From Advenella sp048381675 (GTDB lineage Bacteria > Pseudomonadota > Gammaproteobacteria > Burkholderiales > Burkholderiaceae_B), in contig NZ_JBLWIS010000002.1 of NCBI RefSeq assembly GCF_048381675.1, positions 186,001 to 250,000 on the forward strand: a stretch of DNA of 64,000 nt, read 5' to 3'. A program made the translations under genes and the position numbers. Within the stretch, counting starts at the first letter, position 1; each line of letters opens with the position of its first letter. A model generated the notes under the pieces. It saw only the letters and a program-made list of their open reading frames with translations. It had not been told where the DNA came from and did no database searches. Positions 43,790 through 52,910 of the stretch are shown here, in pieces.

Positions 43790-44121
43790 ACAGTAAAAAA
43801 TATAAATTTTTTACAATGATTTTTTTTATCTCATGGTTGGAAAAATTGGCTTTTTTATCAATTAACTACATGGAATATTAAGGCTTTCAAGCCGCATTTT
43901 TGAACTTGATATTGTTTTTGAAATACTATATATTGTGGTTCTCCCTAAAGCACTAACTAAATATAGAATTTATCTAATGGCTGTCTTTACTGTTTTTTCA
44001 TAAAATACAATGAAGATGGCTGTTTTATTTTTATAAATCCACTCCAAAGCATCCGCTTGCATTCCTGTATCAGACAGGTTGATAGGCGGAAAATGTTGTT
44101 AAAATTATTTCGGAAAAGCAG
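43790..44121 (+). promoter_or_regulatory. nrdAB control region with tandem NrdR-like boxes
   Basis: A 332-base, AT-rich gap with no gene. ATACTATATATTGTGG (43923-43938) matches the NrdR box consensus (ACACTATATATTGTGT) in 13 of 16 positions. A weaker copy, TAACTAAATATAGAAT (43954-43969), starts exactly 31 bases later, a spacing of three helix turns usual for NrdR pairs. NrdR represses ribonucleotide reductase genes when dATP is plentiful. nrdR itself is not in the window. Confidence 0.7.
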
Positions 44122-46398
44122 ATGAACAAGAACCTATTAGTCACCAAACGTAGCGGGGAGAAAGAGCCCCTGAACTTGGATAAAATTCACCGTGTCGTTG
44201 CATGGGCTGCTGAAGGCTTGGATCATGTTTCTGTGTCGCAGGTAGAGTTGCGTTCCCATATTCAGTTTTATGATGGTATCCGTACTGATGATATTCACGA
44301 AACCATCATCAAGGCCGCAGCCGACCTGATTTCCGAAGAATCGCCTGATTATCAGTATTTGGCCGCACGCCTGGCCATTTTCCATTTGCGCAAGATCGCC
44401 TTTGGCCAGTTTGATCCGCCCAAACTGTTTGATCACGTGACTAAAATGGTGGACATGGGCAAGTATGATGCCCATATCCTTGAGGATTACACTCAAGAAG
44501 AATTGGACGAGGCCGATTCCTATATCGACCACTGGCGTGACATGTCGTTTTCTTACGCAGCGGTCAAGCAGCTGGAAGGCAAGTACCTGGTGCAAAACCG
44601 GGTAACCCAGGAAATTTATGAAAGCCCGCAGTTTCTTTATATTCTGGTTGCGCTTTGCCTGTTTTCCAAATATCCCAAGGCAACCCGCTTGCAGTACGTG
44701 AAAGGCTTTTATGATGCCATTTCCACCTTCAAGATTTCCCTGCCAACACCCATTATGTCGGGCGTCCGTACGCCGACACGCCAGTTCAGCTCATGTGTAT
44801 TGATTGAGTGTGGTGACAGCCTTGACTCCATCAATGCGACCACCAGTTCAATTGTCCGTTATGTATCGCAACGGGCAGGCATTGGCATTAACGCGGGCCG
44901 TATTCGTGCGGTTGGCAGCACCATTCGTGGTGGAGAAGCCAAGCACACCGGGTGCATCCCTTTCTACAAACATTTCCAGACGGCGGTTAAATGCTGCTCA
45001 CAGGGTGGTGTGCGTGGTGGGGCGGCAACCCTGTTTTATCCTATGTGGCACCTAGAGGTTGAATCCTTGCTGGTGTTGAAAAACAATCGTGGTGTGGAAG
45101 AGAACCGTGTGCGTCACATGGATTATGGCGTGCAAATCAACCGTCTCATGTATCAACGCCTTATAAAAGGCGGGGATATCACCCTGTTTTCTCCTTCAGA
45201 TGTACCAGGCCTGTACGATGCTTTCTTTGAAGACCAGAACCGTTTTGAAAAATTGTACGAACAATATGAAAACGATCCTGATATTCGCAAGCGTAAAGTA
45301 AAAGCGGTAGACCTGTTCTCTCTCATGATGCAGGAACGGGCGGGCACCGGACGTATTTACATCCAGAACGTCGATCACTGCAATACGCACAGTCCGTTTG
45401 ATCCTGCCGTGGCCCCCGTTCGCCAAAGTAACTTGTGTCTTGAAATTGCCTTGCCAACCAAGCCATTGAATGACATCAACGATGAAAACGGCGAGATTGC
45501 CCTTTGCACCCTGTCTGCATTCAACCTGGGTGTGATCGAGTCGCTGGATGAGTTGAAGTCTTTGTCTGACCTGGTTGTGCGTGCCCTTGATGCCTTGCTG
45601 GATTATCAGGACTACCCGATCAAGGCGGCTCAAATTGCCACGATGAACCGTCGCACTTTGGGTATTGGTGTCATCAACTACGCCTATTACCTGGCCAAAA
45701 ACGATGCCAAGTACTCTGATGGCAGCGGCAAGGCGCTAACACACCGTACTTTTGAGGCTATTCAATATTACCTGCTGCAGGCATCGGTAACGCTGGCCAA
45801 AGAGTATGGTGCTTGCCCGGCCTTTAATGAAACTACCTATTCAAAGGGCATTTTGCCCATTGATACCTATAAAAAAGACCTGGATGCGATTTGCAACGAG
45901 CCCCTGCATCTGGATTGGGAAGGCTTGCGCAAGGATATTGTTACTTATGGTTTGCGCAACTCCACCCTGACGGCCTTGATGCCTTCGGAAACCTCCAGCC
46001 AGATTTCCAATGCTACCAATGGCATTGAGCCACCGCGTGGCCTGGTGAGCGTGAAAGCATCCAAAGACGGCATTCTGAAACAGGTTGTGCCTGAATACGA
46101 TCGCCTGAAAGACAAATATGAGTTGCTGTGGGATATGCCGGGTAATGACGGTTATTTGCAACTGGTGGGCATCATGCAAAAATTTGTTGACCAGTCAATT
46201 TCGGCCAATACCAATTATGATCCGGCCCGTTTTCCAAATGGTCGCGTGCCCATGAACCAGCTTTTGAAAGACTTGTTAACCGCTTATAAATTTGGCGTTA
46301 AAACGCTGTACTATCAAAATACCCGCGATGGTGCTGAAGATGCACAAACCGCTGACCAGGGTGCCGATGATTGTGCCGGTGGTGCTTGCAAAATTTAA
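44122..46398 (+). CDS. nrdA: Class Ia ribonucleoside-diphosphate reductase alpha subunit
   Basis: A 758-residue enzyme making deoxyribonucleotides. The N-terminal ATP cone (MNKNLLVTKRSGEKEPLNLD) is present. Active-site Cys225 lies in QFSSCVLIECGDS, the radical cysteine in SNLCLEIALPTKP, its partner in EIALCTLSAFNLG, and the C-terminal CAGGACKI carries the relay cysteines. Length and sequence follow the E. coli/Neisseria type. It is 26 bases upstream of nrdB and sits behind NrdR-like boxes. Confidence 0.97.
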   Translation: MNKNLLVTKRSGEKEPLNLDKIHRVVAWAAEGLDHVSVSQVELRSHIQFYDGIRTDDIHETIIKAAADLISEESPDYQYLAARLAIFHLRKIAFGQFDPPKLFDHVTKMVDMGKYDAHILEDYTQEELDEADSYIDHWRDMSFSYAAVKQLEGKYLVQNRVTQEIYESPQFLYILVALCLFSKYPKATRLQYVKGFYDAISTFKISLPTPIMSGVRTPTRQFSSCVLIECGDSLDSINATTSSIVRYVSQRAGIGINAGRIRAVGSTIRGGEAKHTGCIPFYKHFQTAVKCCSQGGVRGGAATLFYPMWHLEVESLLVLKNNRGVEENRVRHMDYGVQINRLMYQRLIKGGDITLFSPSDVPGLYDAFFEDQNRFEKLYEQYENDPDIRKRKVKAVDLFSLMMQERAGTGRIYIQNVDHCNTHSPFDPAVAPVRQSNLCLEIALPTKPLNDINDENGEIALCTLSAFNLGVIESLDELKSLSDLVVRALDALLDYQDYPIKAAQIATMNRRTLGIGVINYAYYLAKNDAKYSDGSGKALTHRTFEAIQYYLLQASVTLAKEYGACPAFNETTYSKGILPIDTYKKDLDAICNEPLHLDWEGLRKDIVTYGLRNSTLTALMPSETSSQISNATNGIEPPRGLVSVKASKDGILKQVVPEYDRLKDKYELLWDMPGNDGYLQLVGIMQKFVDQSISANTNYDPARFPNGRVPMNQLLKDLLTAYKFGVKTLYYQNTRDGAEDAQTADQGADDCAGGACKI

Positions 46399-46424
46399 GC
46401 GGTGCATTTAATAGAGTAAAAATT

Positions 46425-47558
46425 ATGTCTTATAGTACTTTTTGTCAGATAGCCAATGATCCATTGAAAGAACCCATGTTCTTTGGCCAGCCTGTTAACG
46501 TGGCTCGCTATGATCAGCAAAAATACGAGATTTTCGAGAAACTGATCGAAAAGCAATTGTCTTTTTTCTGGCGCCCCGAGGAAGTGGATGTCTCCCAGGA
46601 CCGGATTGATTATGCCGCGTTGCCCGATCATGAAAAGCATATTTTCATCAGTAACCTGAAATACCAGACCCTGCTGGATTCCATTCAGGGGCGTAGCCCT
46701 AACGTGGCATTGCTGCCCCTGGTTTCCATCCCTGAGTTGGAAACCTGGATAGAAACCTGGTCTTTTTCTGAAACGATTCATTCCCGGTCTTATACGCACA
46801 TTATCCGCAATATCATCAGCAATCCTTCCACGGTGTTTGATGATATCGTTGTGAATGACCATATCCTTGCCCGTGCGCGTGATATTTCAGTTTACTATGA
46901 CGAGCTTATCAAACTGACGCAGTATTATGATTTATTGGGCGAGGGTGCCCATACGATTGGCGGCAAGACCGTTACTGTCAGTTTGCGTGAGTTGAAGAAA
47001 AAGCTTTACTTGTGCATGATGGCGGTGAATGCCCTTGAGGCGATTCGTTTTTATGTCAGCTTCGCTTGTTCTTTTGCGTTTGCCGAGCGTGAACTGATGG
47101 AAGGCAATGCCAAAATCATCAAGCTGATTGCCCGTGACGAGGCGTTGCATTTAACCGGCACACAGCACATCATCAACATTATGCGAAATGGCGAAGATGA
47201 TCCTGAAATGGCCGAAATTGCCAAAGAGCTTGAGCAGCAATGTTTTGACCTGTTCAAAAAGGCTGCCTTGCAGGAAAAGGAATGGGCCGAATACCTGTTC
47301 AGGGATGGTTCCATGATTGGCCTGAACAAGGATATCCTGTGCCAGTATGTGGAGTACATTACCAATCTGCGCATGCAGGCTGTTGGCCTTGCACCTGCCT
47401 TCGACGGAAATAAGCAGAATCCTATCCCATGGATCAATGCGTGGTTGTCTTCTGACAATGTACAGGTTGCACCACAGGAAGTTGAAATCAGTTCTTATCT
47501 AATCGGTCAGATTGATGCGGAAATCAATACTGATGCATTGCAAAATTTTGAGCTATGA
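46425..47558 (+). CDS. nrdB: Class Ia ribonucleoside-diphosphate reductase beta subunit
   Basis: A 377-residue di-iron subunit that supplies the tyrosyl radical. Tyr123 in HSRSYTHIIRN corresponds to E. coli Tyr122, and iron ligands are seen in WSFSETIHSR and ELMEGNAKI, IARDEALHLTGTQHI. ATG 46425 gives the normal N-terminus (MSYSTFCQIANDPLKEPMFF). It overlaps the ferredoxin gene by four bases. Confidence 0.97.
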   Translation: MSYSTFCQIANDPLKEPMFFGQPVNVARYDQQKYEIFEKLIEKQLSFFWRPEEVDVSQDRIDYAALPDHEKHIFISNLKYQTLLDSIQGRSPNVALLPLVSIPELETWIETWSFSETIHSRSYTHIIRNIISNPSTVFDDIVVNDHILARARDISVYYDELIKLTQYYDLLGEGAHTIGGKTVTVSLRELKKKLYLCMMAVNALEAIRFYVSFACSFAFAERELMEGNAKIIKLIARDEALHLTGTQHIINIMRNGEDDPEMAEIAKELEQQCFDLFKKAALQEKEWAEYLFRDGSMIGLNKDILCQYVEYITNLRMQAVGLAPAFDGNKQNPIPWINAWLSSDNVQVAPQEVEISSYLIGQIDAEINTDALQNFEL

Positions 47559-47878
47559 CCCTTGTCGCAACACTGGATACCAGTTTTGATTTGCTTGAAG
47601 GTGAAACTCTGCTTGAAGGGCTTGAAAGAACAGGACATGAAGTAGAGTATCAGTGTCGCTCGGGTTATTGCGGGTCTTGCCGGACCCGGCTGATTTCCGG
47701 TGAAGTCAGGTATATCTCTGATCCACTTGCCTTTATTTCCCGTAACGAGGTATTGCCTTGCTGCTGTGTACCGGTTGATACCGTGCATCTGGAAGTGGCC
47801 CGGACTTATGAGCCTGAACAACCTTCGTTAAGTGAAGAGCTGGAGCCGCAAAGTAGCCTGGATTTCAATAAATCCTGA
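47555..47878 (+). CDS. yfaE: 2Fe-2S ferredoxin-like protein, YfaE type
   Basis: A 107-residue ferredoxin with CRSGYCGSCRTRL and LPCCCVPV supplying four iron-sulfur cysteines. The ATGA overlap with nrdB and the same order in E. coli indicate the role known there: keeping the NrdB di-iron centre reduced so the radical can be restored. The C-terminal 20 residues are acidic and extend past the usual end. Confidence 0.9.
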   Translation: MTLVATLDTSFDLLEGETLLEGLERTGHEVEYQCRSGYCGSCRTRLISGEVRYISDPLAFISRNEVLPCCCVPVDTVHLEVARTYEPEQPSLSEELEPQSSLDFNKS

Positions 47879-47932
47879 TTTTTTCCCGGAAAGGTGATGA
47901 CTGCGCTTCCGGTTTATTCGTTCGTGAGATTT

Positions 47933-47954
47933 TTCCCACGCTCTAGCGTGGGAA
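47933..47954. repeat. REP-like palindrome
   Basis: TTCCCACGCT-CT-AGCGTGGGAA is a perfect ten-base inverted repeat with two central bases, followed by TGCATACGG. A T run lies before the stem rather than after it, so it is not a terminator for yfaE. The GCGTGGGAATGCA element is a familiar form of dispersed extragenic palindromes in proteobacteria (from memory). It is the only copy I see in this window, between convergent genes, the usual site for such repeats. Confidence 0.5.
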
Positions 47955-47990
47955 TGCATACGGAATAAAACAAGACGCTTTAGATACTAA

Positions 47991-48971
47991 TCAGTCCAGT
48001 TTGATGTCTGCTTGTTTAATCACTTTTTGCCATTTGCCGCTGTCTTCAGTAATGAAGGATTTGAACTCTTCGGGTGTGCTGCCAACCAGCTTACCGATAT
48101 AGGTTTTTTCCCAGCGGTCAGCCAATTCCTTGTTATCGTTCACCTTACGCATGGCTTCTCCCAGTACTTTCAACGCTTCTGGGGGCGTGCCTGCAGGCGC
48201 CAGCAAACCTTGCCATCCAAATGGGCTAAAGTCTTCCAGACCGACTTCTTTGAATGTGGGAACCTCGGGGAAACTGGGGTGGCGCTCATCGCCGGTAATG
48301 GCCAGTAATTTCAGTTTGCCTGTTTTAATGCCGCCGGCTGCTGCTGGCAGGGCATCAAATAGAAAATCCACCTGACCGGCCATTAAGTCGCTAAACGGGC
48401 TGGTGGTGCTGTAGGGAATGAAAACTGGTTTGGTTTTACTGTCAAAGCCAAACCATTCCCCTGCAAGGTGAGAGTAGCTGCCAACACCCATGCTGGCAAT
48501 ATTGAATTGGCCTGGTGTTTTTTTAAGCTTCTCAATCAAATCCTTCACATCGGTAACGGCTACAGTAGGGCTGGCAATCAATCCGGTGTTCATTACACCA
48601 AGCAGGCTGACGGGCACAAAATCCTTTTCAATATCATAGGTTTTGTTATTGTATAAATGCGGCTGGATTGACAGCGAACTGGTTGAACCAATCAATAATG
48701 TGTATCCATCAGGTTTTGCCTGGGCAGCGGCGGCATTGCCAATTGCACCGGCAGCGCCGGGTTTGTTCTCGATAATTACGCTGACGCCCAGGTTTTTCTG
48801 AAGCTCAGCGGCAACTTCACGCGCATTCGTATCAGGGCCGGTGCCTGGGGCAAACGGCGTAATAATGCGAATCGGGCGGTCCGGGTAAGCGGCTTGCGCA
48901 CTGAAAGCGATCAGGCTAAGGCTTAAGCCGATAGCAATTTTCTTTGTCAGTATGTTGATGTTCAAACTCAT
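47991..48971 (-). CDS. Bug family tripartite tricarboxylate transporter substrate-binding protein
   Basis: A 326-residue periplasmic binding protein with a signal peptide (residues about 1-28, ending SAQA). Family marks are PDRPIRIITPFAPGTGPDTN, SVIIENKPGAAGAIGNAAAA, GYTLLIGSTSSLSIQPHLYN and the C-terminal TPEEFKSFITEDSGKWQKVI. Bug proteins are greatly expanded in Alcaligenaceae and bind organic acids; most lack their own permease gene nearby, as here. It is divergent from the aromatic catabolic operon and probably binds its substrate. Confidence 0.93.
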   Translation of the reverse strand: MSLNINILTKKIAIGLSLSLIAFSAQAAYPDRPIRIITPFAPGTGPDTNAREVAAELQKNLGVSVIIENKPGAAGAIGNAAAAQAKPDGYTLLIGSTSSLSIQPHLYNNKTYDIEKDFVPVSLLGVMNTGLIASPTVAVTDVKDLIEKLKKTPGQFNIASMGVGSYSHLAGEWFGFDSKTKPVFIPYSTTSPFSDLMAGQVDFLFDALPAAAGGIKTGKLKLLAITGDERHPSFPEVPTFKEVGLEDFSPFGWQGLLAPAGTPPEALKVLGEAMRKVNDNKELADRWEKTYIGKLVGSTPEEFKSFITEDSGKWQKVIKQADIKLD

Positions 48972-49120
48972 GGATGTCTCCTCAGGGATGTAATTGTCAA
49001 AACAAAATCGAATAAAACTTGATATTTGTTAAATTATCATAATATAATAAAAACATCAAATAAATTTTGCTTAATATTAATCAAATTATCTTTAAATGAT
49101 ATTTGTATTTAGGAGACATA
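48972..49120. promoter_or_regulatory. Divergent AT-rich promoter region of the aromatic cluster
   Basis: The gap between the Bug gene and the dioxygenase gene has TGATATTTGT twice in direct orientation (near 49019 and 49098) and the palindrome TTAATATTAA (near 49072-49081). These are candidate operators for the IclR regulator encoded at 51178. AGGAGA for the dioxygenase gene is at 49111. Confidence 0.4.
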
Positions 49121-49672
49121 ATGACGCAAGCCAAAGACAATATTCAGCTTTCATTAAGCCATCTTGGTATTTATGTACAAGACCTTGAAAAAATGAGTGC
49201 CTTTTACAAGGAAACATTTGAATTCACCCAAACTGACAAAGGGGATCTGGGGCATACCCAATTGGTTTTTTTAAGTCGTGATCCTGCGGAGCATCATCAA
49301 CTTGTCCTGGCAACCGGACGCCCTGAAAACCTTCAATTCAACCTGATTAACCAGATTTCTTTCCGTGTGCCCAATCTTGATAATCTTCGCCGGTTTTATG
49401 AGCGTGTGAAAAAACATAATGAGGTGAATGATATCCAGTGTGTGACGCACGGTAATGCGGTATCCATTTACTGCCGTGACCCGGAAGGCAACCGGTTGGA
49501 AATTTTCATGGATACGCCCTGGTATTGTGACCAGCCTTTGCGTGAGCCTATCGATCTTGAGCTGAGTGATGAAGAAATCATGGCCAAGGCAGAGGCAATC
49601 GCCCGCCAATATCCAAAATTCAAATTGCGTACCGAATGGCATGAAGAAATGCGTAAGCTGATGGGAGTGTAA
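49121..49672 (+). CDS. VOC family (glyoxalase/extradiol dioxygenase-like) protein
   Basis: A 183-residue single-domain vicinal-oxygen-chelate protein. SLSHLGIYVQDLEKMSAFYK at the start carries the first metal histidine, and NRLEIFMDTPWYC carries the metal glutamate; GHTQLVF and AEHHQL supply a possible third ligand. Type I extradiol dioxygenases use His-His-Glu iron sites, so ring cleavage is plausible. The gene is one base before the flavin hydroxylase gene. It is shorter than two-domain extradiol enzymes such as BphC. Confidence 0.82.
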   Translation: MTQAKDNIQLSLSHLGIYVQDLEKMSAFYKETFEFTQTDKGDLGHTQLVFLSRDPAEHHQLVLATGRPENLQFNLINQISFRVPNLDNLRRFYERVKKHNEVNDIQCVTHGNAVSIYCRDPEGNRLEIFMDTPWYCDQPLREPIDLELSDEEIMAKAEAIARQYPKFKLRTEWHEEMRKLMGV

Positions 49673-49673
49673 T

Positions 49674-51155
49674 ATGGTGACAGAACAAGAACTGTATGAC
49701 GTCGCGATCGTTGGTTATGGTCCGGTTGGCGCGACACTGGCCGGTCTGTTGGGCCAGGAAGGCTTGAAGGTATTGGTGCTGGATCGTGAGGCCGCTATTT
49801 ATCCATTACCGCGTGCGATTCATTTTGATGGTGAAGTCATGCGTATTTTCCAAAGCCTGGGCCTTAAAGGAAAAGTACAGCAAATCAGTCGGCCTGGCAT
49901 TCATGGCATGCATTTTGTGAATGCCGAAGGTGAAACCTTGCTGGTTCGCGCAGGCAGTGCCGAGAATGGTCCCAATGGTTGTGCCAACAATTATTATTTT
50001 CACCAGCCCGAGCTGGAAGTTTTATTGCGGGAAAAGGTGGCTGGCCATGAAAATGTGACTGTACGGCTTAGAACCGAACTGACCGGCATTGTGGAAGAGG
50101 CCGGCCATGTCGTATTAACAGTACAAAATCATATCACCAACACGGCTGAAAACTATCAGGCCAAATATGTGGTGGGTTGTGATGGTGCACGTTCGCTGGT
50201 GCGCAATACCATGAACAGTCCCATGGAAAACCTGGGTTTACGTCAACAATGGCTGGTGTTCGACGTTTTGCTTAAACAGGATGTCCAGTTGCCGCCTTAC
50301 ACGATCCAGCATTGTGATCCGGCACGTCCCATGACTTATTGCAATGTAGTGGGTAACCGTCGACGCTGGGAAATCATGGTAATGCCAGACGATAACCAGG
50401 AAGAATTGGTCAAGCCTGACAATATCTGGAAAATGCTGGAGCGCTGGATTCGTCCTGAACAGGCCGATCTGGAGCGTGCGGTTATTTATACCTTTAATTC
50501 CTTGATTGCCCAAGGCTGGCGCAAGGGACGCCTGATGTTGGCCGGAGACGCGGCTCACCAAACGCCTCCTTTCCTGGGCCAGGGTTTGTGTGCTGGCATT
50601 CGTGATGCAGCCAACCTGTACTGGAAACTTAAAGCGGTTATTAGTGGCTCGGCCAGTGATGCCTTGTTGGATACCTATGAGACCGAGCGTTCTGCTCATG
50701 TGCATGAAGTGATTGGGCTGGCGGTCTATCTTGGCAGTATTATCCAGACTACTGATCCGGAACAGGCAGCTGAACGCGACAGAAAATTCCGCGAAGAGGC
50801 CAGCCGTGAATTTTTCATGCCGGTTTCTCAATTGGGTGAAGGGTTGTGGGATGCCCAGAGGCAAGCAGGAGGGCAATTGTTTTTCCAGCCTAAAAACAAG
50901 GCAGGCATTGCGCTTGACGATCTGGTGGGTAACCGTTTTGCGATTGTGCATACGAACAAAGACCAGCTCAACAGGCTAAGCGACCTCTTGCCGGCAAGTG
51001 TTGATATCGTGCCGGTCGAAATAGACACCGAGGAGGTTGGCAATTGGCTGGCTGAAAAAGATGCTGAATTTGTTGTGCTGCGTCCAGACCGTTATGTGCT
51101 GGGAACGGGTAAAAATGAGGCACAATTACAGGCGTTGTTGTCGTTAGTGTCCTGA
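49674..51155 (+). CDS. FAD-dependent aromatic hydroxylase, MhpA-like
   Basis: A 493-residue single-component flavoprotein monooxygenase. The FAD-binding GYGPVGATLAGLLGQEG near residues 14-30, the DG motif VVGCDGARSLVRNTM near 164-178 and GDAAHQTPPFLGQGLCAGIR near 287-306 are typical of the 3-(3-hydroxyphenyl)propionate hydroxylase group. It adds a hydroxyl to a phenolic ring using NAD(P)H. Its likely product would be cleaved by the VOC protein. The precise substrate is not evident. Confidence 0.9.
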   Translation: MVTEQELYDVAIVGYGPVGATLAGLLGQEGLKVLVLDREAAIYPLPRAIHFDGEVMRIFQSLGLKGKVQQISRPGIHGMHFVNAEGETLLVRAGSAENGPNGCANNYYFHQPELEVLLREKVAGHENVTVRLRTELTGIVEEAGHVVLTVQNHITNTAENYQAKYVVGCDGARSLVRNTMNSPMENLGLRQQWLVFDVLLKQDVQLPPYTIQHCDPARPMTYCNVVGNRRRWEIMVMPDDNQEELVKPDNIWKMLERWIRPEQADLERAVIYTFNSLIAQGWRKGRLMLAGDAAHQTPPFLGQGLCAGIRDAANLYWKLKAVISGSASDALLDTYETERSAHVHEVIGLAVYLGSIIQTTDPEQAAERDRKFREEASREFFMPVSQLGEGLWDAQRQAGGQLFFQPKNKAGIALDDLVGNRFAIVHTNKDQLNRLSDLLPASVDIVPVEIDTEEVGNWLAEKDAEFVVLRPDRYVLGTGKNEAQLQALLSLVS

Positions 51156-51177
51156 TGTGTCTTAAGTGAAAGGTTTT

Positions 51178-51936
51178 ATGATGAGTGAAAAATCCCCCTC
51201 CAGCCTGGCCCGTATGTTAATGGTGCTGGATTTCTTTACCGAAGCCACACCTGTATGGAGTGTCGAGGATATAGCCCAGAAACTGGAGGTTTCCATTCCT
51301 ACCTGTTATCGCTACATGAAGATGCTGGTAGAGGCAGGGTGGCTTGCTCATCAATCTGAATCTTGTTACACCTTTGGTCCCCGTATCCTGGTTATGGATT
51401 ATTACGTACGGCAGTCTGATCCCGTCTTGCAGGCTAGTGTGCCGCTGATGCAGGGACTGGTGGCCAAAACCGGATTTGAATGTGTCCTGTCCGCTTTTTA
51501 TGGTGACCGGGTGCTGGATTCCCATCATGAAAAAAGTGATGGTAAAACTTTCCTGAGTTATGGCCGGGGCATGCCGCGTCCCTTGTTTCGAGGCGGTGCA
51601 CCCAAGGTGATTTTGTCCCATTTGCCCTCCCGACAGTTGCGCAAAATTTATGATGGCCATATTAATGAGCTCAAAAACGCCGGCATGCCGGAAGATTGGA
51701 ATGGCTTCAGGACTTATTATCAGGGAATTAAAAAACAGGGGTTTTATTATTCTGCCGGAGAGCTCGAGTCCCATTTGGGTGCTTTGGCAGTGCCCATTGA
51801 AAAGCAGGGGCAGCCCGGTGTATGGGGAGCCATGTCATTGGTGGCGGAAATATCGCGTTTTGATGTGGTTGATCTTCAAAAAATGAAAGTCATGCTTGAG
51901 GCCGCCACATTAAGTATTGCAGAAAGTTTGGTTTAA
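51178..51936 (+). CDS. IclR family transcriptional regulator
   Basis: A 252-residue regulator with an N-terminal winged helix (SVEDIAQKLEVSIPTCYRYM, near residues 28-48) and a C-terminal IclR domain (GMPRPLFRGGAPKVILSHLP, YYSAGELESHLGALAVPIEK). AAAGG precedes ATG 51178; the next codon is also ATG. It lies inside the aromatic catabolic operon between the hydroxylase and the hydrolase, so it probably controls this cluster in response to an aromatic intermediate. Confidence 0.92.
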   Translation: MMSEKSPSSLARMLMVLDFFTEATPVWSVEDIAQKLEVSIPTCYRYMKMLVEAGWLAHQSESCYTFGPRILVMDYYVRQSDPVLQASVPLMQGLVAKTGFECVLSAFYGDRVLDSHHEKSDGKTFLSYGRGMPRPLFRGGAPKVILSHLPSRQLRKIYDGHINELKNAGMPEDWNGFRTYYQGIKKQGFYYSAGELESHLGALAVPIEKQGQPGVWGAMSLVAEISRFDVVDLQKMKVMLEAATLSIAESLV

Positions 51937-51975
51937 TTATTTTCAATAATATAGAAACAGGAAGAAGGAAGGGAT

Positions 51976-52827
51976 ATGAAGTTAATCAGTTTTGTTTTGA
52001 ATGGCAAAAATACGTATGGCGTCGTTACCGATGAGCAGAAAGTGCTGGATCTGGGGCCATTGCTGGGGGACCGTTTTGCTGACTTGGCCAGCCTGTTGGG
52101 CAATAATGATCTTTCACCGGTACAAGACGCACTAAAAAACAATCCGGCCACTTTGGACTATGAGGCTCTGGAATTGTTGCCCGTTATTCCTAACCCGGGC
52201 AAGATTTTTTGTATTGGCCTGAATTACGCAGATCATGTCAAGGAAACCAACCGTGAAGTAACCGAGTCACCCACCATTTTCTTGCGTGTGGCCGAATCGC
52301 AGGTTGCGCATAAAGACAGTATTGTTTTGCCTCCGGAGTCCGTCAAGCTGGACTATGAAGGTGAAATTGCGATTGTTATCGGCAAGGGTGGCCGCCGTAT
52401 TTCGGAAGCAGAGGCTTGGGATCATATTGCCGGGTATGCCTGCTATAACGATGGCAGTATCCGTGATTGGCAAACCGCTACTTCACAGTGGACTCCTGGC
52501 AAAAACTTCTGGAAAACAGGTGGATTTGGTCCTTGGCTGGTAACTTCAGACGAAATCAAGCCTGATCAGGAATTAACCCTGGTTACCCGCCTGAATGGTC
52601 AGGAAATGCAGCGCACCACCACCGAATTGTTGATTCACAGCATTCCAAGGCAGATTGCCTATATTTCTTCTTTCCTGCCCTTGAATGCCGGCGATGTGAT
52701 TGTGACTGGTACGCCTGGTGGCGTAGGTGCCAAACGCAATCCGCCCGTGTTCATGAAAGAGGGAGATATCGTGGAGATTGAAGTGGATGCCATCGGAGTA
52801 TTGCGCAATACGATCAGTGCCGAATAA
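51976..52827 (+). CDS. Fumarylacetoacetate hydrolase family protein
   Basis: A 283-residue FAH-superfamily enzyme. ILPNPGKI-like VIPNPGKIFCIGLNYADHVK, the metal site DYEGEIAIVIGKGG (glutamates) and YNDGSIRDWQ (aspartate), FGPWLV and VIVTGTPGGVGAKRNPPVFM fit the family. Members hydrolyse or decarboxylate beta-diketo or 2-oxo acids made by ring cleavage, for example fumarylpyruvate hydrolase. AAGGAAGGG precedes the ATG. It is the last gene of the cluster, followed by a terminator. Confidence 0.92.
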   Translation: MKLISFVLNGKNTYGVVTDEQKVLDLGPLLGDRFADLASLLGNNDLSPVQDALKNNPATLDYEALELLPVIPNPGKIFCIGLNYADHVKETNREVTESPTIFLRVAESQVAHKDSIVLPPESVKLDYEGEIAIVIGKGGRRISEAEAWDHIAGYACYNDGSIRDWQTATSQWTPGKNFWKTGGFGPWLVTSDEIKPDQELTLVTRLNGQEMQRTTTELLIHSIPRQIAYISSFLPLNAGDVIVTGTPGGVGAKRNPPVFMKEGDIVEIEVDAIGVLRNTISAE

Positions 52828-52876
52828 GCAAGAGATCGTGTAGTGCCCCTGAAGCGCAGGGTCATTCACCTTAAGA

Positions 52877-52910
52877 AAACCCGGTCTGGTATTTTCAGCC
52901 GGGTTTTTTT
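52877..52910 (+). terminator. Terminator of the aromatic catabolic operon
   Basis: AAACCCGG (52877-52884) and CCGGGTTT (52899-52906) form a perfect stem with a 14-base loop, followed by T. Confidence 0.9.

Noticed and set aside
47933..47954. Terminator for yfaE
   Set aside because: The stem is perfect but no T run follows on either strand, so it fits a REP-like palindrome better.
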